DNA of 64,000 bases from Coniochaeta sp. PMI_546 (taxonomy: Eukaryota > Ascomycota > Sordariomycetes > Coniochaetales > Coniochaetaceae), in assembly GCA_021432605.1 (NCBI GenBank), contig MU271149.1:1364001-1428000 (forward strand), given 5' to 3'. The notes under the pieces are model-generated. The model had not been told where the DNA came from and did no database searches. It saw only the letters and a program-made list of their open reading frames with translations. Within the stretch, counting starts at the first letter, position 1, and every line of letters begins with the position of its first letter. Of the stretch, positions 57,299 to 64,000 are shown in pieces. The translations under genes and the position numbers were made by a program.

Positions 57299-57644
57299 TT
57301 TCAGGACTGGACGATATGGTGCCAGGAGAGGTGCTTTCGACGATCAAATAGACCCCGATCTACGAGTCTCGGAAACAAGATACTGGCTAGGACATATTGA
57401 ATGTTTGATGCCTCTTGCCTCTTCAACACGAACAAGTGAATAATCGAGAAGTCTAATCAAGCCGATCGAGAACGTGATGTGATACGAAGCAAAATTCTCG
57501 AAGAAGAGGCCCGGAGTAGCGCCCTAACCCCTATTGTAGACCTTGTTCCTCTGACCTCGCCCCTTCGAGGGTCCTTGCCAGCTGAAATGTGTCCAGTCCC
57601 GTGTCTTCCCCAGACTGGCAGCTGCCCGTCAAACACGAATTTAT
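57299..57644. other. intergenic region
   Basis: This is a convergent 3' region between paralog C and the Gly/Ser/Tyr-rich gene. No gene seen. Confidence 0.4.
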
Positions 57645-58288
57645 TCATTTTCCAATCCCCAAACTACCGGAGCCGCTGGTGCTGCCCGAAGTGCGAAACG
57701 TGCTACCAGTCCCGGAGCTGGAAGAGCTGTTGCCACTGCTCCGTGAGTTATACACCGCAATATTGATGTAGGTATTGTTGCTGTTATTGCTGTAGCTGGC
57801 TGGATAGTCTGCTGCGCCTCCATGATCCTTATTGCTTTGGGTGTCTCCGTTCGGGGTACCGTAACTGACTAGAGTGTCTGCCGCGCCTCCGTCGCCGTCG
57901 TTGCAGGAAGCCTTCCCGTTAGACATGCTGTAGCTGGGTGGTCTAGTATAGACGGCGCCTCCTCTCCCATCATTGTAGTAGGTGCTGCCGTCTGGATTTG
58001 AGTAGTAATAGGAACCGTCACTAGTGGCTGTCAGTTATCCGTCGTGCGAGGTATGCCTCAGCCTGTAGGACATTGCTTGAGGACTGATGGGCGTATGCTT
58101 ATTTACCTGTTGGAGTAGTGATACGAGTTTTGGTTTGCGGCGCTGGGTCCGTAGTCTCTCGTGTAGTAGTGGTTCCCCTGTCATGTCAATGTCAACAAGA
58201 TCCTGGCTCAGCCTGTCCTTGATGAGCTGGGCGCTCTTACATCTCGGTTGGTGCCGTGGCTCTCGTAGGCAAAGCCTCTGCCCGACAT
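57645..58288 (-). CDS. small Gly/Ser/Tyr/Asn-rich protein, long paralog
   Basis: The proposed exons are 58288-58241 (48 nt), 58177-58107 (71 nt) and 58020-57645, giving 164 residues. It starts MSGRGFAYESHGTNRD and continues GNHYYTRDYGPSAANQNSYH, then DGSYYYSNPDGSTYYN across the second intron. The next gene to the right on the same strand has the same three-exon plan, with the first two exons identical in length. The C-terminal exon is longer here and contains an imperfect repeat of a GGA-x2-Y unit (NDGRGGAVYTRP, NDGDGGAADTLVSY, KDHGGAADYPASYS) before a Ser/Gly-rich end. No signal peptide or enzyme motif is visible. The family looks like a conserved small fungal protein of unknown role. The three small exons make it easy to miss by frame length alone. 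Confidence 0.75.
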
Positions 58289-58914
58289 TGATTCTGTTGG
58301 TAGGGAGTCTAGGTGGTAGAGTAGTGGCGTCGACTGCCAAGCATGCGCTCACAGGGTATGGACTCACGACGACGATGAAGAAGATAAAGAATAAGTTGGA
58401 GTCAGCTTGGGACACGGTGTTTGTTATAGCAATGGCCAGCAACCCAGCACAAGCTATGCGGGGATTTAACTTTTCAACGGAGCTGGAGCTCAAACTCAGT
58501 TGACTTGACATCGGTTGTCAGAGTACCGGGGGCTGCATATACTATGTCTCAGACGCCTCGGTGCCAGTCGTCTGAACTTCAGAACAGCTTGGCATAACCC
58601 TGATACCGGGGTTCAGCTCTGTTTGCATATATCCCCTTCCATCACTTGTAATAATGTACTCACTGTTGAAGGCAAAAGAAACCGACCACTAAGTCTAGCC
58701 GGTTGTGGTGAATGAGATTACCGTCCGTCGTCAGAAGTGGATTTATGAAGGCCTGTTCATTACTCTGTGCTAATGCCATGTCTAAGCTACGGCCCGGAGA
58801 CGGCGAGACAGCCTCTTGAAGCAGACCGATCGCATTTTCTCCAGCATGAACACCCTCCTTTTGTGGTCCTCACAGCCATGTTGTCCACCCTAGCACTGTT
58901 TCCTAACCGACCAC
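58289..58914. other. spacer between the tandem Gly/Ser/Tyr paralogs
   Basis: This 626-bp spacer is the 3' flank of the short paralog and the promoter side of the long one. No gene supported. Confidence 0.4.
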
Positions 58915-59333
58915 TCACTTCTGTGAGCCAGAGCCGCCAGAGCCACCGCTGCTGCTTCCGGATGTGGAGGAAGAGTTACCTCCGCTGGGCGGGGTGTACG
59001 TCGCACTACCGGCACCATTATTGTAGTAGGTGCTTCCGTTGGGGTTGGAATAGTAGTATGAGCCGTCGCTGCGAGTTGTTTAGCTATTAGTGCTGATTCG
59101 GAGGGCCAAACGACTTTGTGCATTGGGGTAACAAGGCGGGCAAAGGTGAGATGCTGCTTACGAGTTGGAGTAGTGGTATGAGTTGGAATTAGCCGCACCG
59201 CTGCCATAGTCTCTGGCGCAGTAGTGGTTGCCCTGTGGCGTTTACTTAGTTACGAATACTCAAGCTGGGTCGCTCAAATACTGACCTGGCTGTTGGTGCC
59301 GGAGCTCTTGTAGGAGTATTCTTTGCCGGACAT
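58915..59333 (-). CDS. small Gly/Ser/Tyr/Asn-rich protein, short paralog
   Basis: The proposed exons are 59333-59286 (48 nt), 59232-59162 (71 nt) and 59068-58915 (154 nt), giving 90 residues. It starts MSGKEYSYKSSGTNSQ, continues GNHYCARDYGSGAANSNSYH and DGSYYYSNPNGSTYYN, and ends in a Ser/Gly-rich tail closing GSQK. The introns are 53 nt (GTCAGT..CACAG) and 93 nt (GTAAGC..CGCAG). The protein is hydrophilic, aromatic and disordered-looking, with a single Cys. A TATATAAG box lies at 59469-59476, about 140 bp upstream. The Y-rich block NSYHYSN-DGSYYYSNP-GSTYYN is shared with the neighbour. I recall similar small proteins in other filamentous fungi, but their function is unknown to me. Confidence 0.8.
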
Positions 59334-59738
59334 TTTGTCTGTGTGCAAGGCAGTTGAAAGAAGTTGCAGTGATTGGCGGTGAGAGCAAAGTACCGGGAGT
59401 ATTTGTTGGTGAACCAAGCAGGATGTTAAGAAGGGAAGAAAGGAAGAGAGGTGGTGGGAAAAGAGGTGCTTATATAGCCAAGCAGGAGGCGGGGAAGGCA
59501 GGCTTTTGGGTTTCGTATTCACCTTCCTCAGCTCACTTGAGAAAGAACAAAGGGTGAGAGAATGGTGACAGGGACATGCGACGGTATCGGAGCAAACGTC
59601 CGGGAAGGTGCAACAGGAACGCCACTCGGTGAGTTGGCATACCAGAATTGGTCTTGATCCTCAATCTTGGGTCAAACGGCATGACGCTCGTCTATATGCA
59701 TTGTTGCTAAATCTTGTCTATCAATGAAGCACACCGCT
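59334..59738. promoter_or_regulatory. promoter of the short Gly/Ser/Tyr gene and 3' flank of thioredoxin reductase
   Basis: This region contains the TATATAAG at 59469-59476 on the minus strand. Nothing else recognised. Confidence 0.45.
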
Positions 59739-60858
59739 CTACAGATTGCCCTTCTTGGCGTCTACCTCGGACTCCGGCAGGTCCTCTAGTGATTCTAGGT
59801 ACTTCTCCGCTTCTAGGGCAGCCATGCATCCAGATCCTGTCGAAAGCGTTAGTGACATGCTTGGTTGACAGGGGTAGCCACGGGAACTTACCTGCGCTGG
59901 TGATAGCTTGCCTATACCGCTTATCTTGGACGTCGCCAGCAGCAAACACACCCTCAACGCTCGTGAGTGTGGTGCCAGGCTTGGTCAAGATATATCCCTC
60001 CGCATCCGTGTCGACCTGTCCCCGTACAAGGGTAGTCGCAGGCTCGTGGCCAATGGCGTAGAACAGACCGTTTGCATCCAGCGTCTCTTGCTCGCCTGTG
60101 ACGACGTTCTTTATGACCATGTGGCTCATCAGTCCCTTATCATCGCCCTTGACCTCCACGCCAACAGTGTTGAACCGGACGGTAACCTTGGGGCTGTTGA
60201 GCAACCTCCTCGCCATGATGGTGCTCGCCCTCAGCTTGTCTTTCCGGACAAGCACGGTGACGTGGCTTCCGTACTTGGTCAGGAACATAGCCTCCTCTGC
60301 TGCGGAATCACCTCCGCCGATGACGACCAAGGGCTTGTTGCGGTAGATCGGCACGGCACCGTCGCACACGGCGCAAGCCGAGATACCGTTCTGCCAGTAC
60401 TTGTCCTCGCCAAGCAGTCCCAATCTTTTCGCGGATGCGCCGGTGGCAATGATGACCGCGTCGGCCGTATGCTCCTCCTCTGGGTTCCACTCGGTCGAGT
60501 ACTTGAAGGGCCGCGAAGTGACGTCGAGTTTCGCGACCGTCTCAGATATGATTTCGGTGCCGAAGCGCTCGGACTGTTTCCGCATGCGCTCCATGAGCTC
60601 CTGGCCCATTATGCCGTCGGGGAAGCCGGGGAAGTTCTCGACGTCGGTTGTGGTTGTGAGCTGACCGCCGGCAGCGATGCCGTTGGCCATGAAGCCCTCG
60701 TACAGAACGGCTGCAGACGGAGAAAACTGTTAGCTTTTGCATGGTTAAGTCTGTCCAGGACTTGATTGCTGCTTACGCTTCACTTCGGCGCGGGCCAGGT
60801 AGACGGCCGCCGTGTGGGCGGCCGGGCCGGAGCCGATGATGACGATTTTGCTATGCAT
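59739..60858 (-). CDS. trr1: thioredoxin reductase (NADPH, low-molecular-weight type)
   Basis: The exons are 60858-60777, 60710-59892 and 59836-59739, with introns of 66 and 55 nt. The product is 332 residues from the first AUG. It reduces thioredoxin with NADPH through FAD and a redox disulfide. The sequence shows the FAD-binding [18 protein letters not shown], the ATGASAKRL segment, the active-site CAVC, the NADPH-binding [13 protein letters not shown] and the C-terminal FAD motif [19 protein letters not shown], which is split by the second intron. The length matches fungal and bacterial enzymes. The same frame stays open for 57 codons upstream of the AUG, back to a TAA at 61030-61032. That extension is rich in Arg, Ala and Ser and resembles a mitochondrial presequence, but has no AUG. 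See findings. Confidence 0.95.
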
Positions 60859-61029
60859 GCTCCTCTTCCCAAGGGACTGGAGCTCGCTGGGGCGGGTTGT
60901 GTTTTGCTTGAAAGCGGTTGCTATCGCGGCGACTGAGAGACCAGATGCGCCGGCGCGAAGGGTGTGTCTAAACTTTGAGGAAAACAGCGTGGCGGTTTTG
61001 TGGTGACAACAGCTTGCAAGAATAGCCGG
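60859..61029 (-). other. in-frame 5' extension of thioredoxin reductase, presequence-like
   Basis: There are 57 open codons between a TAA and the reductase AUG. The translation includes SSKFRHTLRAGASGLSVAA and ends SLGKRS. It has eight Lys/Arg, several His and one acidic residue. Near-cognate starts are ATT (61021-61023), ACG (60988-60990) and CTG (60985-60987). The CTG has A at -3. Confidence 0.5.
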
Positions 61030-61650
61030 TTAACTTTCTTAAATATGTCTATATGCACGGGGTTTTCATCGAGTCCGGCGCAAGACTAAAAAGGCGGGAT
61101 TTCTAATCGTTTTTTTGACGCGACTGTGGAGGAACGATTCCAAATTTCGGACCCGGCTTGTCATCGCAGACGATCGGGGACAGCCGTCGAACATTTTCAG
61201 ATCCGCTGCAGGGGTCCAAGATCGAGAGCCCTGCATCCAATGGCTGAATAAGCAGCCAGAGACCCTCGGTGTCAGGTGTCACCCTACTCAGGCTACTGTG
61301 TATACAGTACCTCGATCGCCGACAGACGTCCGACAACTCATGATATCCACGTGTAGTATACCTTTCTCATGCGAATAACCACGTGTTTCTCCCTGTTGCC
61401 TTCTCATGGACATGGTAACGAGCACGAAGTATAAAGTTACGTCCGATACTTCCACTTTCTTCCTCCAACCACACCCACTCACCGTACCCGTAGTGGACCA
61501 CCATGTGCACATGCGGGATCATCCAGATCCATGAATTGGAGACCACACGAGTCGTAGTGCATCAGAAATACCCTCCCTGCCTCCCTACATTCATATGGCG
61601 CGCCGACCGCCTCCAGCACCACGGAAGCATATGCATTTGTCTCCATCGTG
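61030..61650. other. intergenic region
   Basis: This lies upstream of thioredoxin reductase and of the tRNA-Thr gene. No gene seen. Confidence 0.4.
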
Positions 61651-61741
61651 GCCCGCTTAGCTCAGTGGTAGAGCGCATCACTAGTAACCCCTGGACAACC
61701 AGGACATGATGAGGTCGCCAGTTCAATTCTGGTAGCGGGCA
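61651..61741 (+). tRNA. tRNA-Thr (anticodon AGT) with an intron
   Basis: The acceptor GCCCGCT pairs with AGCGGGC, with discriminator A. The D-arm is AGCTCAGTGGTAGAGC. The anticodon stem CATCA/TGATG encloses CT-AGT-A, then an intron of about 19 nt that can itself fold (CCTGG..CCAGG). The T-arm is CCAGTTCAATTCTGG. Anticodon AGT reads ACU/ACC codons after inosine modification. Confidence 0.93.
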
Positions 61742-62051
61742 TGGCTCTCCGTTGCGAGAGTACCGTTTTGACGATTGTAACAGTTTTGCTGTGTTGTGTG
61801 GTGCCAGTTATGTCCTCGCCCCTAGTAAGCTGGTGTGTCAATCAGTCGGTCCACCATGTAGGAAATTTTTAGCAGTTGTGCAAAGGACGCCACACTGGAC
61901 AGACGATTAGGGGGAAAAATAAATGAACTGTCTGCGTGTCACGTTTAAACAATGCCAGTTTTGAGAGAACAAGACAGATTTCCGCATGTACTCTCATTGT
62001 TGTCTGTGATTAATCAGCAAAAGAGTCAATATTGAGACAAAACCAAAACAA
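61742..62051. other. spacer between two tRNA genes
   Basis: This 310-bp spacer is AT-richer than its surroundings and shows no gene. Confidence 0.4.
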
Positions 62052-62164
62052 TGAGAAGAGTGGGATTCGAACCCACGCCCCTTTCGAGACTACGAGTCGG
62101 GATGTGCACCCAGAATTGGATCTCAACCTGAACGTAGCGCCTTAGACCGCTCGGCCATCTTCCC
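62052..62164 (-). tRNA. tRNA-Leu (anticodon CAG) with an intron
   Basis: On the minus strand the acceptor GGGAAGA pairs with TCTTCTC (one G-T), with discriminator A. The D-arm is GGCCGAGCGGTCTAAGGC, typical of leucine tRNAs. The anticodon stem CTACG/CGTAG encloses TT-CAG-G followed by an intron of about 32 nt. The variable arm is TCTC-GAAA-GGGG and the T-arm GTGGG-TTCGAAT-CCCAC. It lies 211 bp upstream of the Swp1 start on the opposite strand. Confidence 0.92.
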
Positions 62165-62375
62165 GTTCCATGCTGCTGCCGTCCGTTAATGCGGCCTGTA
62201 GCGCGACAGACTGGTCCAAGCTCGGGGTTTCAGAGCTTTTCCCCACGTAATCTGTCTTGGCGTGGATCTGCCAGGAACAAGTGTTCTTTGGACTGTCGCA
62301 AGCTTCAGCCTCGTCTTGCAACAATTACCGTTGTTGCACCTCCCACAGCAGCGCAACAACCACGCCACAGCAACG

Positions 62376-63428
62376 ATGCATTTCTCCAAGTCGCTCCTTT
62401 CTGCAGCTCTGCTTTTGGCAGCTGGTGTTGCTGAGGCAGCATCATCGTGGAGCTTCGACGAGGGAACTGTCGCCGTTGTCTCCAAAAAAGCCGGCGACGG
62501 ATTGAAGGAGAAGTAAGCTGTCCTCAATCACTCCAAGTTATTTTCTTGAAACGTAGTTGCTGACACAGCTGCTAGGCTCAACCCCAAGAAGCCTCTCTCG
62601 AAGCCAGTCACTTTCGGCAACTCGGATACCATCAAGATCACCCTCACGGCGAAGGACAATGGCAAGGGCAAGCGCCCGCACCAGGCCTTCGTGGTCCTCA
62701 AGGACGTCGACTCGGGACTCGAGGCACCTTTCCCACTGACGACCAAGGATACCGGCAAGGCAGTCGGCCAGATCGTTCGTGTCACTGTGCCGCACCACAT
62801 CACACAATGTCCAAAGCTAACCAGCCCACAGTCTCAGAAGGACATCCCCGTCCAGCTCCTCCTCGCAACGAAGCCCCTCCAAGCCTCCATCGTCATCGGT
62901 TCTTTCGGCTCGGCACAGGGCCTGAACTCGCATCTCTTCGACCTCGCCGTCCAGCTCGACCCTAACGTGCCGGCGCCTGCCTACGAGAAACCGATCCGCT
63001 ACGGCAAGCAGCCCGAGATCCATCACATCTTCAAGGCGGACCCCAAGAGCCCGCCCAAGATCATCTCCCTGGTCTTTGCGCTGGCAGTCGTGGCTACCGT
63101 GCCGGCTCTGTTCCTTGGCGTAAGTGCAGTGTCTTGAGAAATGGATTATCCTTCTGCAATGGTTAGACTAACTCGACGTGCAATCCAGTGGTTCTCCCTC
63201 GGCGCCAACCTCGACCATCTCGCGACGGCCCTCGGAAAGGCTCCTCTGTCGCACGCCGCCTTCCTTGGCTCCATTGTTGCCATGGAATTCGTCTTCTTCC
63301 TCTACTACAGCACCTGGAACCTCTTCCAGGTCCTCCCCGTCATCGCCGTCGTCGGAGCTGTCACTGTTCTCAGCGGAACCAAGGCTCTTGGAGAGGTACA
63401 GGCCAGGCGCCTGGCTGGGCAGCGATAG
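62376..63428 (+). CDS. swp1: oligosaccharyltransferase subunit Swp1 (ribophorin II family)
   Basis: The exons are 62376-62512, 62576-63119 and 63189-63428, giving 306 residues. The N-terminus (MHFSKSLLSAALLLAAGVAEA) is a cleavable signal peptide. A lumenal beta-rich domain of about 190 residues follows (PVTFGNSDTIKITLTAKDN, FVVLKDVDSGLEAPF, QASIVIGSFGSAQGL). The C-terminal part has three membrane segments: SLVFALAVVATVPALFLG, HAAFLGSIVAMEFVFFLYY and VLPVIAVVGAVTVLSG. The second intron falls between the first and second. This is the ribophorin II C-terminal layout. Swp1 forms a subcomplex with Wbp1 and Ost2 in the ER oligosaccharyltransferase that transfers the glycan to Asn. The splice sites are standard (GTAAGC..CTAG; GTAAGT..CCAG). 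Confidence 0.93.
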
Positions 63429-63831
63429 GAGAGCAAGAGTGGAGATCGAGTTGCATCAGCTGGTAGATTGATCTGTTTGCAAGCAAGCGCGGGAGCGAAT
63501 TGAGTGACGGTTGGTGCTCCGGGGCAGGCAATGTCTTCTGTATATTACCGGGCGGCCTTCGAGGCACATGGCTGGCTAAAACGGAATGCAAAAAGCGTCC
63601 ATTACCACTCGCTGGCGCCATGAACGAGCCTCTCCGTGTGGTTCCTGTTGGAAACCCTAGTTCCAGTGATCCTGCCTGTGTCTAACTCTAAATGCTAGAT
63701 CCATCGTACAATCAACGCCGGTCCAACCCGGCCCAAAGACATACCCGAACAGCAGATGTATCAGTTCTTGTACACCATAATCGCGAGTATATCGTCCCTC
63801 AAACGCTATGCAAAAAAAAACATCATTACTA
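63429..63831. other. intergenic, convergent 3' ends
   Basis: This is the 3' flank of Swp1 and of the gene running off the right edge. An A-run lies near 63811-63820. No gene seen. Confidence 0.4.
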
Positions 63832-64000
63832 TCACCTTAACTCCATCTCTTCGTCCGGCCGGTCAGGCTTCCCCCTATTCAGCCGCCGATACCCCCTCCG
63901 TATCCGCCAAAGACGTCTCGCAAGTTTGAGCGCCAGAAAACCCAGACCCCATATGCTCCCCAAGATCAAGCCGACGTACAGCAACATTAACAGCACATGA
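63832..64000 (-). CDS. C-terminal part of a membrane protein (5' end outside window)
   Basis: A minus-strand frame is open from the window edge to a TGA at 63832-63834. It encodes at least 55 residues: a hydrophobic segment (MLLYVGLILGSIWGLGFLAL), then a strongly basic stretch (LARRLWRIRRGYRRLNRGK), then a polar acidic tail (PDRPDEEMELR). This is the typical end of a protein with a membrane span followed by positive charges on the cytosolic side. There is no AUG far enough upstream in the window to make a complete protein, so the gene must continue beyond base 64000. The family is not recognised. Confidence 0.55.
   Translation of the reverse strand, partial: HVLLMLLYVGLILGSIWGLGFLALKLARRLWRIRRGYRRLNRGKPDRPDEEMELR

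Noticed and set aside
58087-58503. Plus- and minus-strand frames of 138-158 codons over the long Gly/Ser/Tyr gene
   Set aside because: They run through the introns of the three-exon model, which is supported by the paralog next door.
59908-60765. Plus-strand 285-codon frame opposite thioredoxin reductase
   Set aside because: Antisense shadow of a GC-rich conserved gene; no motif of its own.
1-64000. CRISPR array, bacterial operon or prophage signals
   Set aside because: No regularly spaced repeats; the introns and gene families are clearly fungal.

Overview
The window looks like nuclear DNA of a filamentous ascomycete (Pezizomycotina, probably Sordariomycetes). The reasons are short GT-AG introns (53 to 169 nt, several with CTAAC or CTGAC branch points), three intron-bearing tRNA genes, a dispersed 5S-like fragment, and fungal families such as Zn2Cys6 regulators, a DUF1772 protein, a P450, Swp1 and Pex2. 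Coding is dense in some stretches and sparse in others. Most positions given for spliced genes come from reading splice sites by eye.

Layout. 0-2.3 kb: the 3' part of a cytochrome P450, convergent with a DUF1772 membrane protein. 4.8-7.2 kb: a Zn2Cys6 regulator of Leu3/War1 type, followed by about 9 kb with no convincing gene. 16.4-18.4 kb: a large nuclear-looking protein behind a pyrimidine-rich leader, then another 4.5 kb gap. 22.9-27.5 kb: an ER degradation mannosidase (Mnl1/Htm1 type), convergent with an AlaX-type tRNA-editing protein. 28-30 kb: a broken F-box-like gene. 30.1-31 kb: adenine phosphoribosyltransferase. 35.4-36.2 kb: a small repeat protein whose stop and frameshift can both be removed as introns. 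37.2-40.7 kb: an SPX-ankyrin-GDPD protein (Gde1 type). 41-42.5 kb: tRNA-Ser, a 5S-like fragment and degenerate repeats. 42.6-48.5 kb: three membrane proteins. 49-52.7 kb: Pex2 and an aldehyde dehydrogenase. 53.9-59.3 kb: a cluster of five small genes in two paralogous families. 59.7-63.4 kb: thioredoxin reductase, two tRNAs and the oligosaccharyltransferase subunit Swp1. The right edge cuts a minus-strand gene with a membrane segment.

The genes do not form one pathway. Most are housekeeping: ER glycoprotein processing (Mnl1, Swp1), peroxisome import (Pex2), purine salvage (APRT), phosphodiester metabolism (Gde1), translation fidelity (AlaX) and redox (thioredoxin reductase). The accessory parts are the P450/DUF1772 pair and the 54-59 kb cluster. 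That cluster holds three small double-zinc-finger paralogs, with an intron at the same codon in all three, next to two small Gly/Ser/Tyr/Asn-rich paralogs with matching exon sizes. Other points of note are a mitochondrial-presequence-like extension with no AUG ahead of thioredoxin reductase, an AlaX gene whose first coding exon appears to be only the ATG, and a dispersed palindromic 10-mer in intergenic DNA.
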